The position numbers were made by a program, and so were the translations under genes. From NCBI RefSeq assembly GCF_019458805.1, contig NZ_JAIBOA010000015.1, positions 1 to 64,000 of the forward strand: a stretch of DNA of 64,000 nt, written 5' to 3'. The notes beneath the pieces were generated by a model. It searched no databases, had not been told where the DNA came from, and saw nothing but the letters and a program-made list of their open reading frames with translations. Shown piece after piece: positions 42,297-50,787 of the stretch; positions within the stretch are counted from its first letter, which is position 1, and each line of letters opens with the position of its first letter. The DNA is from Actinomadura parmotrematis. Its GTDB lineage: Bacteria; Actinomycetota; Actinomycetes; Streptosporangiales; Streptosporangiaceae.

Positions 42297-43970
42297 TCAC
42301 TGGCCGGAGATGCGGTCCAGGGCCGGCGGGGCGATGGGGGAGTTGGCGCCGAAGTAGGCCACCAGGGCGTCCAGGTCGATCGGGCCGAGCACCTGGCCGG
42401 TGCCCTGGGTGAAGACGGTGAAGCCGTCGCCGCCGCCGAGCAGGAAGTTGTTCGCGGCGATCTTGTAGCTGGCGGCCGGGTCGACCGGCGTCCCGTCGAT
42501 GGTGATGTTGGAGACGCGGTCGCCGACGGCGCGGCTGCGGTCGATGGTGAAGTGCAGCCCGGACGACGGCTGGAGGATCTTCTCCCCGGCGCTCGTCCAC
42601 TGCTGCTCCAGCACCGCGTCGAGCTGCGCGCCGGTCAGCGTCGTCACGCCGGTGACGTTGCTGAACGGCTGCACGGCGAACGCGTCGCCGTAGGTCACGA
42701 CGCCGTCGTTCTCGGTGCCGGGCTTGTCGTAGGTGAAGTCGGTGCGGATGCCGCCGGGGTTGGTGACGGCGACCTGCGCGCCGAGGCTCTTGGTCGCGGC
42801 GAGCTGGGCGTCGGCGATGACGTCGCCGAGGGGCGACTCGCCGGCCGGGGACGCGGTGCGCTTGAGGTCGGCGGTGATGGTGCCGATCTTCTTGTTCGCG
42901 ATCGAGGCGACCCGGTCCTTCCAGGTCTCCACGAACGTCTGGGTGTCGGGGTCGGGGTCGATGTCGCGGGTGACGACGTGGTTCTGGCCCTTGAGGCTGG
43001 ACCGCACGACGTCGCGGGTCAGCCGGTTGACCTTGAAGTCGACCTGGCTGATGATCCGCCCGAACGACGAGCCCGAGGAGTACAGGCGCGGCTGCCCCTT
43101 CGGGTCGGTGACCGAGCACATGTACTGCTGGTGGGTGTGGCCGGACAGCACGACGTCGATGTCGGCGTCGGCGTTCTTGGCGATCGCGGTGCCGGCGCCC
43201 GGCACGACGCCGCAGTCGTTGGGCTTGGAGCCCGCCACGACGTTGTCGCCCTCGTGGACGAGCAGCACCATCGCGTGCACGCCGAGCAGCTTGAGCTGCT
43301 TGGCGGCCTTGTTCGCGGCGGCGACCTCGTCGCCGAACTCCAGCCCCTTGATGCCCTCGGCGGTGACGATCGTCGGGGTCGTCTTGGTGACCACGCCGAT
43401 GAACCCGACCGGGACGCCGTTGATCCAGCGGATCGTCCACGGCTTCAGGATCGGCAGCTTGTTCTTGGTGACGTTGGCCGCCAGGTAGTCGAACTTGGCG
43501 CCCTTCCAGGGCCCGGCGGGCGAGCAGCCGTCGGTGGGGTGGCAGCCGCCCCACTGGATGCGCTGGAGCTCCTTGTAGCCCTCGTCGAACTCGTGGTTGC
43601 CGACGGCCGAGGCGGTGATGCCGAGGTCGTTCATGAACTGCACGGACGGCTCGTCGTGGTAGGCGGCCGAGATCAGCGGCGAGGCGCCGATGAGGTCGCC
43701 CTGCGCGACCTCCAGGGTGTTCTTGTCCCGCAGCTGCTTCATGTGCGCGGCGACGTAGGCGGCGCCGCCGGCGAGGACGGTTTTGCCGTTCTCGTCGATG
43801 GCGTTGGCCGAGCTGCCGGTCGGCGGCTCCAGGTTGCCGTGGAAGTCGTTGAGCGAGAGCAGCCGGACGTCCGCGGTCGGGACTCCCGCCGCGCCCGCGG
43901 GCGCGGCGGTGAGGCCCGCGAGCGCCACCGCGGCCGCGGCGCAGGCGAGGGTGAGGCGTGGTCTGAACAT
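42297..43970 (-). CDS. Secreted 5'-nucleotidase / bifunctional metallophosphatase
   Basis: The 557-residue protein has a signal peptide (LACAAAAVALAGLTAAPAGAA), a calcineurin-like N-terminal domain (LLSLNDFHGNLEPP, VGNHEFDEG, HEGDN, SGHTHQQY) and a C-terminal 5'-nucleotidase domain (VTNPGGIRTD, YGDAFAVQPFSN, NNFLLGGGDGF). It should release phosphate from extracellular nucleotides. The context of pit and pst genes fits phosphate scavenging. TAATGT ends 7 nt before ATG 43970 with no Shine-Dalgarno. Confidence 0.92.
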   Translation of the reverse strand: MFRPRLTLACAAAAVALAGLTAAPAGAAGVPTADVRLLSLNDFHGNLEPPTGSSANAIDENGKTVLAGGAAYVAAHMKQLRDKNTLEVAQGDLIGASPLISAAYHDEPSVQFMNDLGITASAVGNHEFDEGYKELQRIQWGGCHPTDGCSPAGPWKGAKFDYLAANVTKNKLPILKPWTIRWINGVPVGFIGVVTKTTPTIVTAEGIKGLEFGDEVAAANKAAKQLKLLGVHAMVLLVHEGDNVVAGSKPNDCGVVPGAGTAIAKNADADIDVVLSGHTHQQYMCSVTDPKGQPRLYSSGSSFGRIISQVDFKVNRLTRDVVRSSLKGQNHVVTRDIDPDPDTQTFVETWKDRVASIANKKIGTITADLKRTASPAGESPLGDVIADAQLAATKSLGAQVAVTNPGGIRTDFTYDKPGTENDGVVTYGDAFAVQPFSNVTGVTTLTGAQLDAVLEQQWTSAGEKILQPSSGLHFTIDRSRAVGDRVSNITIDGTPVDPAASYKIAANNFLLGGGDGFTVFTQGTGQVLGPIDLDALVAYFGANSPIAPPALDRISGQ

Positions 43971-44064
43971 GATCCGGACATTAGAGACGTCCGGCGTCCG
44001 GATGCCTTCGGCTCCATGACGGTTGGGTGACGGTTCGGCCAGGGCGCCGCATAAGCTGGCGATC

Positions 44065-44919
44065 ATGAGTGTCGCGCTGCCGGAGCCCGCCGTCCCGGAC
44101 GTGCTCGCCCTCGCCGACGCGGCCACCGCCGCCGACGGGGTCGGCCCGCTGTCGGAGCACGCCCTGATCGCGCTGCGCGCGGGCCGGGGCGGCCGCGCCG
44201 TCCTGGTGGACGGCGCGCCGGTCGCCTACGCCCACCTCGATCCGGCGACCGCCGAGGAGAGCGCCGCCGCCGAGCTGGTCGTGCACCCCGACCACCGGCG
44301 CCGGGGCCACGGGCGGGCGCTGCTGCGCGACCTGCTGGACGAGGCGGGCGCGCTGCGCGTCTGGGCGCACGGCGACCTGCCCGCCGCCGCCGCGCTGGCC
44401 GAATCCGAAGGCTTGACCCGCGTCCGCGCCCTGTTCCAGATGCGGCGCCCGGCCGCCGACCCGCTGCCGGAGGTCCGGGTCGCGGGCGGCGTGGCGCTGC
44501 GCGCCTTCGAGCCCGGCCGCGACGAGGAGGCGTGGCTGCGCGTCAACGCCGCCGCGTTCGCCCACCACCCCGAGCAGGGCGCCTGGACGCTGGACGACGT
44601 GCGCGCCCGCGAGGCCGAGGACTGGTTCGACCCGGCCGGGTTCTTCCTCGCCGAGCGCGGCGGCGACCTCGCCGGCTTCCACTGGACCAAGGTCCACCCC
44701 GACGGCCTCGGCGAGGTGTACGTCGTCGGCGTCGACCCGGCCGCGCAGGGCCTCGGCCTCGGCCGCACGCTCACCCTGGCGGGCCTGCACCACCTGCGCG
44801 ACGCGGGCGTCCCGGCGATCCTGCTGTACGTGGACGAGTCCAACACCGCCGCCGTCCGCCTCTACGAGTCGCTCGGCTTCACCCGCCACGCCGTCGACGT
44901 CATGTACGGCACCCCCTGA
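44065..44919 (+). CDS. mshD: Mycothiol synthase
   Basis: The 284-residue protein has two tandem GNAT acetyltransferase domains; the first has AELVVHPDHRRRGHGRAL and the second VYVVGVDPAAQGLGLGRTL with LYVDESNTAAVRLYESLGF, the MshD signature. It acetylates Cys-GlcN-Ins to give mycothiol, the major thiol of actinomycetes. TAAGCT ends 7 nt before ATG 44065, suggesting leaderless translation. It is divergent from the 5'-nucleotidase gene. Confidence 0.93.
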   Translation: MSVALPEPAVPDVLALADAATAADGVGPLSEHALIALRAGRGGRAVLVDGAPVAYAHLDPATAEESAAAELVVHPDHRRRGHGRALLRDLLDEAGALRVWAHGDLPAAAALAESEGLTRVRALFQMRRPAADPLPEVRVAGGVALRAFEPGRDEEAWLRVNAAAFAHHPEQGAWTLDDVRAREAEDWFDPAGFFLAERGGDLAGFHWTKVHPDGLGEVYVVGVDPAAQGLGLGRTLTLAGLHHLRDAGVPAILLYVDESNTAAVRLYESLGFTRHAVDVMYGTP

Positions 44920-45009
44920 GCTTGACGCGTCCCTCGGGCCGTCCCACCCTGAACCCATGACGGGGCCGGCGGAACGCGCGGTGCTCGCGCCCGGCGCTCG
45001 CCGCGCTGC

Positions 45010-46260
45010 TCATGCCGGTGCTGCCGCTGTTGAGCGCTGCCGCGCGGGCGGCGACGGGGACACCGCCGCCGGGAGGCGGACCGTGACGACGAGGCCGCCG
45101 CCGGGGCGGGGGACGGCGGCGACGGTGCCGCCGTGCGCGGCGGCGGTGGCGCGGACGATGGACAGGCCGAGGCCGGAGCCGCGGTCGGAGTGCAGCCGGT
45201 CGGTGCCGAGCCGCCGGAACGGCTCGAAGATCGTCTCGGTCTCGTAGGGCGGCACCACCGGGCCGGTGTTGGCGACGGCGAGCTCGCTCCAGCGGCCGTC
45301 CGCGCCGCCCGCCGTCCGCGTCGTCACGCCGACCGTGCCGTCCGCGCGGTTGTGCCGGATCGCGTTCTCGACGAGGTTCTGCACCAGCCGCTCGACGAGG
45401 ACGGGATCGCCGGTCGCGGGCGCGGGCGCCAGCGACCGGGTGACGGCCAGGCCGTGCCCGGCGGCCTCGCCCGCCGCCTGGTCGAGGACGTGCCGGGCGA
45501 CCTCGGCGAGGTCGAGCGGGCGGGCGTCGCGGACGCTGTTCTCGCTGCCGGCGAGGGTGAGCAGCCCGTCGATCAGCCGCTCGTGCCGGTGGTTCACCAC
45601 CAGCAGCGACGCGCCGAGCCGCTTGACGTCCTCGGTGGCGTCGGCGCGGCGCACCGCGACGTCCACGAGCGTCCGGTTGATGGCGAGCGGGGTGCGCAGC
45701 TCGTGCGAGGCGTTGGCGACGAAGCGGCGCTGGCCGTCGAAGGCGCGGGCGAGGCGGCCGAGCATCGTGTCGAAGGTGTCGGCGAGGTCCTTCACGTCGT
45801 CGCGCGGGCCGGTGTAGGCGATCCGCTCGGTGAGGTCGTGGCTGCGCGCGACCCGCCGGGCCGTCTCGGTGATGCGGTGGACGGGGCGCAGCGCCCGGTC
45901 GGCGAGCAGCCATCCGGACCCGAGCGCGGCGACCGTCACCAGGCCGAGCGCGATGCCGCCCCGCGTGAGCAGCGCGTTCAGCGTCGCGCGCTGGGTGTCG
46001 TCCTTCGCCCGGATGATGATGTTGCGGTAGACGACGTCGGGCGCGCCGGGCGCCGGCGCGCCGGCCTTCGGCTCCTCCGACACCCCCGCGACGCCCTTCA
46101 TCGCCGTGACGGCCTCCTGCCGCTGCGGCTGGAGGCTCGCCTTGACCAGGGCGTAGGTGAGGCCGAGCAGCACCAGCCCGCCGAACAGGAACATCCCGCC
46201 GCAGAGCAGGGTGAAGCGGAGGCGGATGGTGGGCCGTAGCCGGGCCGTGAGGGCGGTCAT
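45010..46260 (-). CDS. Sensor histidine kinase
   Basis: The 416-residue kinase has two transmembrane helices (about 20-42 and 100-120) flanking a short extracytoplasmic loop, a HAMP domain, HisKA with His in VANASHELRTPLAINR (~186), and an HATPase with NLVENAIRHN and GSGLGLSIV. Its start overlaps the response regulator stop (ATGA). The pair is divergent from the lipoprotein-adaptor-ABC operon and probably controls it. Confidence 0.92.
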   Translation of the reverse strand: MTALTARLRPTIRLRFTLLCGGMFLFGGLVLLGLTYALVKASLQPQRQEAVTAMKGVAGVSEEPKAGAPAPGAPDVVYRNIIIRAKDDTQRATLNALLTRGGIALGLVTVAALGSGWLLADRALRPVHRITETARRVARSHDLTERIAYTGPRDDVKDLADTFDTMLGRLARAFDGQRRFVANASHELRTPLAINRTLVDVAVRRADATEDVKRLGASLLVVNHRHERLIDGLLTLAGSENSVRDARPLDLAEVARHVLDQAAGEAAGHGLAVTRSLAPAPATGDPVLVERLVQNLVENAIRHNRADGTVGVTTRTAGGADGRWSELAVANTGPVVPPYETETIFEPFRRLGTDRLHSDRGSGLGLSIVRATAAAHGGTVAAVPRPGGGLVVTVRLPAAVSPSPPARQRSTAAAPA

Positions 46261-46913
46261 GGGATCCGGTACCCCGCTCCCGGGACGGTCTCGATGAGCG
46301 GCGGGTCGCCGAGGCGGCGGCGCAGCTTCATCAGCGTGACGCGGACGGTGTTGGTGAACGGGTCGGTGTGCTCGTCCCACACCTTCTCCAGCAGCGCCTC
46401 GGCCGACACGACGCCGCCGCCCGCGCGCAGCAGCTCGGCGAGCAGCCCGAACTCCTTGCGGGCGAGGTGGACGTAGCGGCCGTCGCGGTACACCTCGCGG
46501 CGGGCCGGGTCCAGGCGCAGCCCGGCGCGCTCCAGTAACGGCGGGTCGGCGGGGCGGGCGCGGCGGCCGAGCGCGTGCACGCGGGCGACGAGCTCCTCGA
46601 ACGCGAACGGCTTGACCAGGTAGTCGTCGGCGCCGAGGCGCAGGCCGTCGACGCGGGCGTGCACGGTGGCGGCGGCCGTCAGCATCAGCACCCGCACCTG
46701 CCCGCCCGCCTCGGCGACGGCGCGGCAGACGTCGTCGCCGTGCACGACCGGCAGGTCCCGGTCCAGCACGAGCACGTCGTAGTCGTTGACGCCGAGCCGT
46801 TCCAGGGCGGCGTCGCCGTCGTAGGCCACGTCCACCGCCAGGGCCTCGGCGCGGAGCCCCTCGGCGATGGTGTCGGCGAGCATCCGCTCGTCCTCGGCGA
46901 TCAGTATCCGCAC
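46257..46913 (-). CDS. OmpR-family response regulator
   Basis: The 218-residue regulator has a receiver (AEDERML, phospho-Asp in VLVLDRDLP at about residue 51, VKPFAFEE) and an OmpR winged helix (LARKEFGLLAELL, FTNTVRVTLMKLRRRLG, PGAGYRIP). GTG 46913 is the start with GAGGGG upstream. Its predicted boxes at 46966-47005 lie between it and the divergent export operon. Confidence 0.92.
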   Translation of the reverse strand: MRILIAEDERMLADTIAEGLRAEALAVDVAYDGDAALERLGVNDYDVLVLDRDLPVVHGDDVCRAVAEAGGQVRVLMLTAAATVHARVDGLRLGADDYLVKPFAFEELVARVHALGRRARPADPPLLERAGLRLDPARREVYRDGRYVHLARKEFGLLAELLRAGGGVVSAEALLEKVWDEHTDPFTNTVRVTLMKLRRRLGDPPLIETVPGAGYRIP

Positions 46914-46965
46914 CCCGCACCCCTCGTCCGCCCGGTGTGTCCGGCCCCAGCGTGCCGGGACGGGC

Positions 46966-47005
46966 ATAACGTCCGGATAACCTCGCGCGGTTACGGCGGG
47001 GTTAT
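46966..47005. promoter_or_regulatory. Symmetric double response-regulator box
   Basis: ATAAC at 46966 and 46977 (11-bp spacing) faces GTTAC at 46990 and GTTAT at 47001 (11-bp spacing) on the other strand. Both pairs share one centre of symmetry at 46985.5. This places one direct-repeat site toward each divergent gene and fits control of both operons by the regulator at 46257-46913. Confidence 0.65.
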
Positions 47006-47029
47006 CGGCGCGCGGCTGGACTTGCGGCC

Positions 47030-47545
47030 ATGACGAAACCGACACGGCTCCCGGCCGCCCTCGCCCTGCTGCCCGTGCTGCTCAGCGCCGGCTGCCTGTG
47101 GGGCGGGAGCGCCGGCGCCGACAAGCCCGCCGACCGGCTCGCCAAGGAGCGCAAGTACGCGGCGTGCATGCGCGCCAACGGCGTCCAGATGAACGACCCG
47201 ACCGGGGACGGCCGCGTCCAGATCAAGGTGAGCGGCGGGCCCGGCCGCGACGCCGACGCCATCATGAAGAACGCGCAGGCCAAGTGCCGCAAGTACCAGC
47301 CGGGCGGCGGGAAGGCGCCGACCGCGGCCGACGTCGCGCAGGCCCGCAAGATGGCCCAGTGCATGCGCGACCACGGCATCGACATGCCCGACCCCGACGC
47401 CCAGGGCCGCGTCACGGTGAAGCGGACCGGCGCGCCGGGGGAGAAGGGCACCGACCACATGGGCCCCGACGACCCGAAGTTCGCCGCCGCCGACAAGGCC
47501 TGCCGCAAGCTGTACCCGCCGCTGCACCGGGACGGCGGCAAGTGA
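47030..47545 (+). CDS. Lipoprotein of ABC export operon
   Basis: The 171-residue protein has a lipoprotein signal (LLPVLLSAGC, lipobox Cys22) and two repeats of a C-x-R-x-N/H-G-I/V-x-M motif (YAACMRANGVQMNDP, MAQCMRDHGIDMPDP), each followed by a second Cys. This twofold Cys-containing repeat is typical of lipoproteins placed before peptidoglycan-binding adaptors and MacB-type ABC genes in actinomycetes. The exact role is unknown. GTGA overlap couples it to the adaptor gene. Confidence 0.85.
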   Translation: MTKPTRLPAALALLPVLLSAGCLWGGSAGADKPADRLAKERKYAACMRANGVQMNDPTGDGRVQIKVSGGPGRDADAIMKNAQAKCRKYQPGGGKAPTAADVAQARKMAQCMRDHGIDMPDPDAQGRVTVKRTGAPGEKGTDHMGPDDPKFAAADKACRKLYPPLHRDGGK

Positions 47546-48585
47546 ACAGGGCGCGGGCGGCGGTGACGGCGGGCACCGCGGTGGTGCTCGCCGCCGTCGC
47601 CGGGCTCGCCACCGCCGGCCTCGGCGGCGGGGGCGGGACGCCCGCCGCGCACGCCACGCTGCCGCCCGCGACCGCCGGCGTCGAGCGGACGACGCTCGTG
47701 GAGACCCAGAAGGTCGACGGGACGCTCGGCTACGGCGACGCCACCGCCGCCCCCTCCGGCGGCGCGCAGGGCACCTGCACCTGGATCGCCGCCCCCGGCC
47801 GGGTGCTGGCGCGCGGCGACGTCGCCTACCGGGTGGACGGCCGCAAGGTCCCGGTCCTCTACGGCGCGCTGCCGATCTACCGGACGCTGCGGGACGGCGT
47901 CACCGGCCCGGACGTCCGCCAGCTCGAACGCAACCTGAGCGCCCTCGGCTACACCGGCTTCACCGTCGACACGACCTTCTCCGCCGCGACCGCCGCCGCC
48001 GTCGAGGAGTGGCAGGAGGACCTCGGCCTCACCGAAAACGGCCAGGTGAAGCCCGGTGACGCGGTCGTGACGCGCGGCGCCGTCCGCGTCGCCGAGCGCA
48101 AGGCGCAGGTCGGCGAGCGCGTCGGCGGGACGGTGTTCACCTACACCGGCACGAGCCGCGTCGTCAGCGTCGACCTGGACGTGCAGTACCAGCGGCTCGT
48201 CCGCAAGGGCGCGGGCGTCTCGGTCGAGCTGCCCGGCGAGCCCGCGCTGAAAGGCCGCGTCACGAGCGTCGGGAAGGTCGCCACCAAGGGCGGCCAGGAC
48301 GACCCGACGACGATCCCGGTGACCGTCGCGGTGAGCGGCGGCCGGATCGGCGCCTACGACAAGGCGCCGGTGAAGGTGTACCTGACGACCGGCGAGCGCC
48401 GGAACGTCCTCGCCGTCCCCGTCGGCGCGCTGCTGGCGCGCGGCGACGGCGGCTACGCGGTGCAGGTCGTGCAGGGCGGGACGAGCCGGCAGGTGCCGGT
48501 CGAGACCGGCGTCTTCGCCGGCGGCAGGGTCGAGGTCTCGGGGGGCGGCCTCGCCGCGGGCATGAAGGTGGGGGTGCCGTCGTGA
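47542..48585 (+). CDS. Efflux adaptor with peptidoglycan-binding domain
   Basis: The 347-residue protein has an N-terminal membrane anchor, a peptidoglycan-binding domain (VRQLERNLSALGYTGF ... TAAAVEEWQEDLGL, about residues 115-160), and membrane-fusion-protein barrel domains (VSVELPGEPALKGRVTSVGK; LAVPVGALLARGDGGYAVQV). It should link the ABC transporter to the cell wall. GTG 47542 overlaps the lipoprotein stop; the ABC ATPase gene overlaps its own stop. Confidence 0.88.
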   Translation: MNRARAAVTAGTAVVLAAVAGLATAGLGGGGGTPAAHATLPPATAGVERTTLVETQKVDGTLGYGDATAAPSGGAQGTCTWIAAPGRVLARGDVAYRVDGRKVPVLYGALPIYRTLRDGVTGPDVRQLERNLSALGYTGFTVDTTFSAATAAAVEEWQEDLGLTENGQVKPGDAVVTRGAVRVAERKAQVGERVGGTVFTYTGTSRVVSVDLDVQYQRLVRKGAGVSVELPGEPALKGRVTSVGKVATKGGQDDPTTIPVTVAVSGGRIGAYDKAPVKVYLTTGERRNVLAVPVGALLARGDGGYAVQVVQGGTSRQVPVETGVFAGGRVEVSGGGLAAGMKVGVPS

Positions 48586-49280
48586 CGCCGGTCGTGGAGC
48601 TCCGTGCGGTCACCCGCACCTACCCGGGGCCGGTCACCGCGCTGGACGCGGTGTCGCTCGCCGTCCCGGCGGGCGAGCCGGTCGCGATCGTCGGGCCGTC
48701 GGGGTCGGGCAAGTCGACGCTGCTGCACGTCCTCGGCACGCTGGACCGGCCGACGAGCGGGACCGTCCTCATCGAGGGGCAGGACGTGTCGCGGCTGCCG
48801 GACCGGCGCCTGTCGGCGCTGCGCGGCGCCCGCATCGGGTTCGTGTTCCAGCAGTTCCACCTGGCGGCGGGCGTCCCCGCCCTGGACAACGTCGCCGACG
48901 GGCTCCTGTACAGCGGCGTCCCGCTGGCGCGGCGGCGCCGCAGGGCCCGCGAGGCGCTGGAGCGGGTCGGGCTCGGCCACCGGCTGGACCACCGCCCGCA
49001 CCAGATGTCGGGCGGCGAGAAGCAGCGGGTGGCGATCGCGCGCGCCGTCGTCGGGGAGCCCGCGCTGCTGCTCGCCGACGAGCCGACCGGGTCGCTGGAC
49101 TCGGCGTCGGGCGCCGAGGTGCTGCGGCTCGTCCACGAGCTCGGGGAGGGCGGCACGACCGTCGTCGTCATCACCCACGACGCCGAGGTCGCCGCGACGA
49201 TGCCGCGCCGGATCCACATGCGCGACGGCCGGATCACCGGCGACACCGCGCGGCCCGCCCTCGCCGGGGAGCCGGCGTGA
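48582..49280 (+). CDS. MacB-type ABC transporter ATP-binding protein
   Basis: The 232-residue ATPase has Walker A GPSGSGKST, Q-loop VFQQFHL, signature MSGGEKQRV, Walker B LLLADEPTGSLDS and H-loop VITHD. It belongs to the MacB/LolD/FtsE-like class that powers mechanotransmission exporters. It is coupled by GTGA overlaps to the adaptor upstream and the permease downstream. Confidence 0.93.
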   Translation: MTPVVELRAVTRTYPGPVTALDAVSLAVPAGEPVAIVGPSGSGKSTLLHVLGTLDRPTSGTVLIEGQDVSRLPDRRLSALRGARIGFVFQQFHLAAGVPALDNVADGLLYSGVPLARRRRRAREALERVGLGHRLDHRPHQMSGGEKQRVAIARAVVGEPALLLADEPTGSLDSASGAEVLRLVHELGEGGTTVVVITHDAEVAATMPRRIHMRDGRITGDTARPALAGEPA

Positions 49281-50473
49281 GGGCGGCGGGGGCGCCGGGG
49301 GCGCGGCTCGGCGCCCGCGACGTGCTGCGCGTCGGCGCCTCGGGCCTCCGCGCCCGGCCGCTGCGGGTGGTGCTGTCGGCGCTCGGCATCGCGATCGGGA
49401 TCGCCGCGATGGTCGGCGTCGTCGGGATCTCCACCTCCAGCCGCGCGCAGCTCCAGGCCACCCTGGACCGGCTCGGCACCAACCTGCTGACGGCCGGGCC
49501 CGGCCGGGACGTGTTCGGCGACGACGCGCAGATGCCGGTCGAGGCCGTCGGGATGATCCAGCGGATGCCGCACGTGCGGTCGGCGTCGGCGACGGCGTCG
49601 CTGGCCGCCAAGGTGTACCGCAACGACCACATCCCGGAGGCGCAGAGCGGCGGCATCGCGGTCAGCGCGGCGCGGCTCGACCTGCCCGCGACCGTCGGCC
49701 TGACGGTGGCGTCGGGGCGGTGGCTGAACGCCGCGACGGCCCGCTACCCGGCCGTGGTGATCGGCGCCGAGACCGCGCGCGTCCTCGGCCTCACCGGGCC
49801 CGGCGCGCGGGTCTGGCTCGGCGGGCAGTGGTTCACCGTCGTCGGGATCCTCGCGCCCGCGCCGCTCGCGCCCGAGCTCGACACCGCCGCGCTCGTCGGC
49901 TGGGACGCCGCCCGCGACCGGCTCGGCTTCGACGGGCACCCGACGACCGTCTACACCCGCGCCGACAAGGCGCACGTGGCCGCCGTCCGCGAGCTGCTCG
50001 CGGCGACCGCGAACCCGCAGGCGCCCGGCGAGATCGACGTGAGCCGCCCGTCGGACGCGCTCGCCGCGGAGGACGCCGCCGACCGGACGTTCACCGCGCT
50101 GCTCCTCGGCCTCGGCGGCGTCGCGCTGCTGGTCGGCGGGGTCGGCGTCGCCAACACGATGGTCATCTCGGTGCTGGAGCGGCGCGCCGAGATCGGGCTG
50201 CGCCGCGCGCTCGGCGCGACCCGGGGCCAGATCAGGACGCAGTTCCTCACCGAGTCGCAGCTCCTCGCCGGGCTCGGCGGGGTCGGCGGCGTCGCCCTCG
50301 GCATCGCGGTCACCGCGGCGTTCGCGCTGTCCCAGGGGTGGCCGGCGGTGGTGCCGGTCTGGGCGATGGCGGGCGGGATCGCCGCGACGCTCGTCATCGG
50401 CGGCGTCGCCGGGCTGTACCCGGCCGTCCGCGCCGCCCGGCTCGCCCCGACCGAGGCGCTCGCCGCCCCCTGA
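49277..50473 (+). CDS. MacB-type ABC transporter permease
   Basis: The 398-residue permease has one N-terminal transmembrane helix (VVLSALGIAIGIAAMVGVVG), a large extracytoplasmic MacB_PCD domain (residues ~55-260), and three C-terminal helices with the FtsX motif (LERRAEIGLRRALGATRGQI). With the ATPase, adaptor and lipoprotein it should export a peptide, antibiotic or lipid. A terminator hairpin follows. Confidence 0.92.
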   Translation: MRAAGAPGARLGARDVLRVGASGLRARPLRVVLSALGIAIGIAAMVGVVGISTSSRAQLQATLDRLGTNLLTAGPGRDVFGDDAQMPVEAVGMIQRMPHVRSASATASLAAKVYRNDHIPEAQSGGIAVSAARLDLPATVGLTVASGRWLNAATARYPAVVIGAETARVLGLTGPGARVWLGGQWFTVVGILAPAPLAPELDTAALVGWDAARDRLGFDGHPTTVYTRADKAHVAAVRELLAATANPQAPGEIDVSRPSDALAAEDAADRTFTALLLGLGGVALLVGGVGVANTMVISVLERRAEIGLRRALGATRGQIRTQFLTESQLLAGLGGVGGVALGIAVTAAFALSQGWPAVVPVWAMAGGIAATLVIGGVAGLYPAVRAARLAPTEALAAP

Positions 50474-50482
50474 CGGCCCCGT

Positions 50483-50527
50483 CCGGCCCACGCCCCCCGC
50501 CCGTCCCGGAAGGGGGGCGTGGACCGG
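50483..50527 (+). terminator. Hairpin terminator after ABC export operon
   Basis: A stem of about 16 bp with one mismatch (CCGGCCCACGCCCCCC with GGGGGGCGTGGACCGG) and a 13-base loop starts 10 bp after the permease stop. Confidence 0.7.
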
Positions 50528-50641
50528 TCCGTCACCTGCGGAAAACAGGCTGTTTATAGGGGGTTCTGGGGGTTTTGACCTGGGGTGTTAACCCTACGGC
50601 CATGGCGAATCGGGGCATTCTTCGTGGCGCTGCCCGTCCCG

Positions 50642-50669
50642 GTTCATCCTCTGTTCACCTGGTTCAGGG
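50642..50669 (+). promoter_or_regulatory. PHO-box-like direct repeats upstream of pstS
   Basis: GTTCATC (50642-50648) and GTTCACC (50653-50659) lie exactly 11 bp apart, followed by GGTTCAGG in a shifted register. The heptamer matches the Streptomyces PHO-box unit GTTCACC, bound by PhoP under phosphate limitation. It sits about 130 bp before the pstS start. Confidence 0.65.
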
Positions 50670-50787
50670 TGTCAGTACACCTCTCCTGCTTAGCGTCGCA
50701 TCCGACGGCGCCCCCGCCACCTGGACAGACGGGTCCAGTGACCCGCTCCGGGGGACCGCGATGACGAATCTAAGAGGAGACCCTCCG

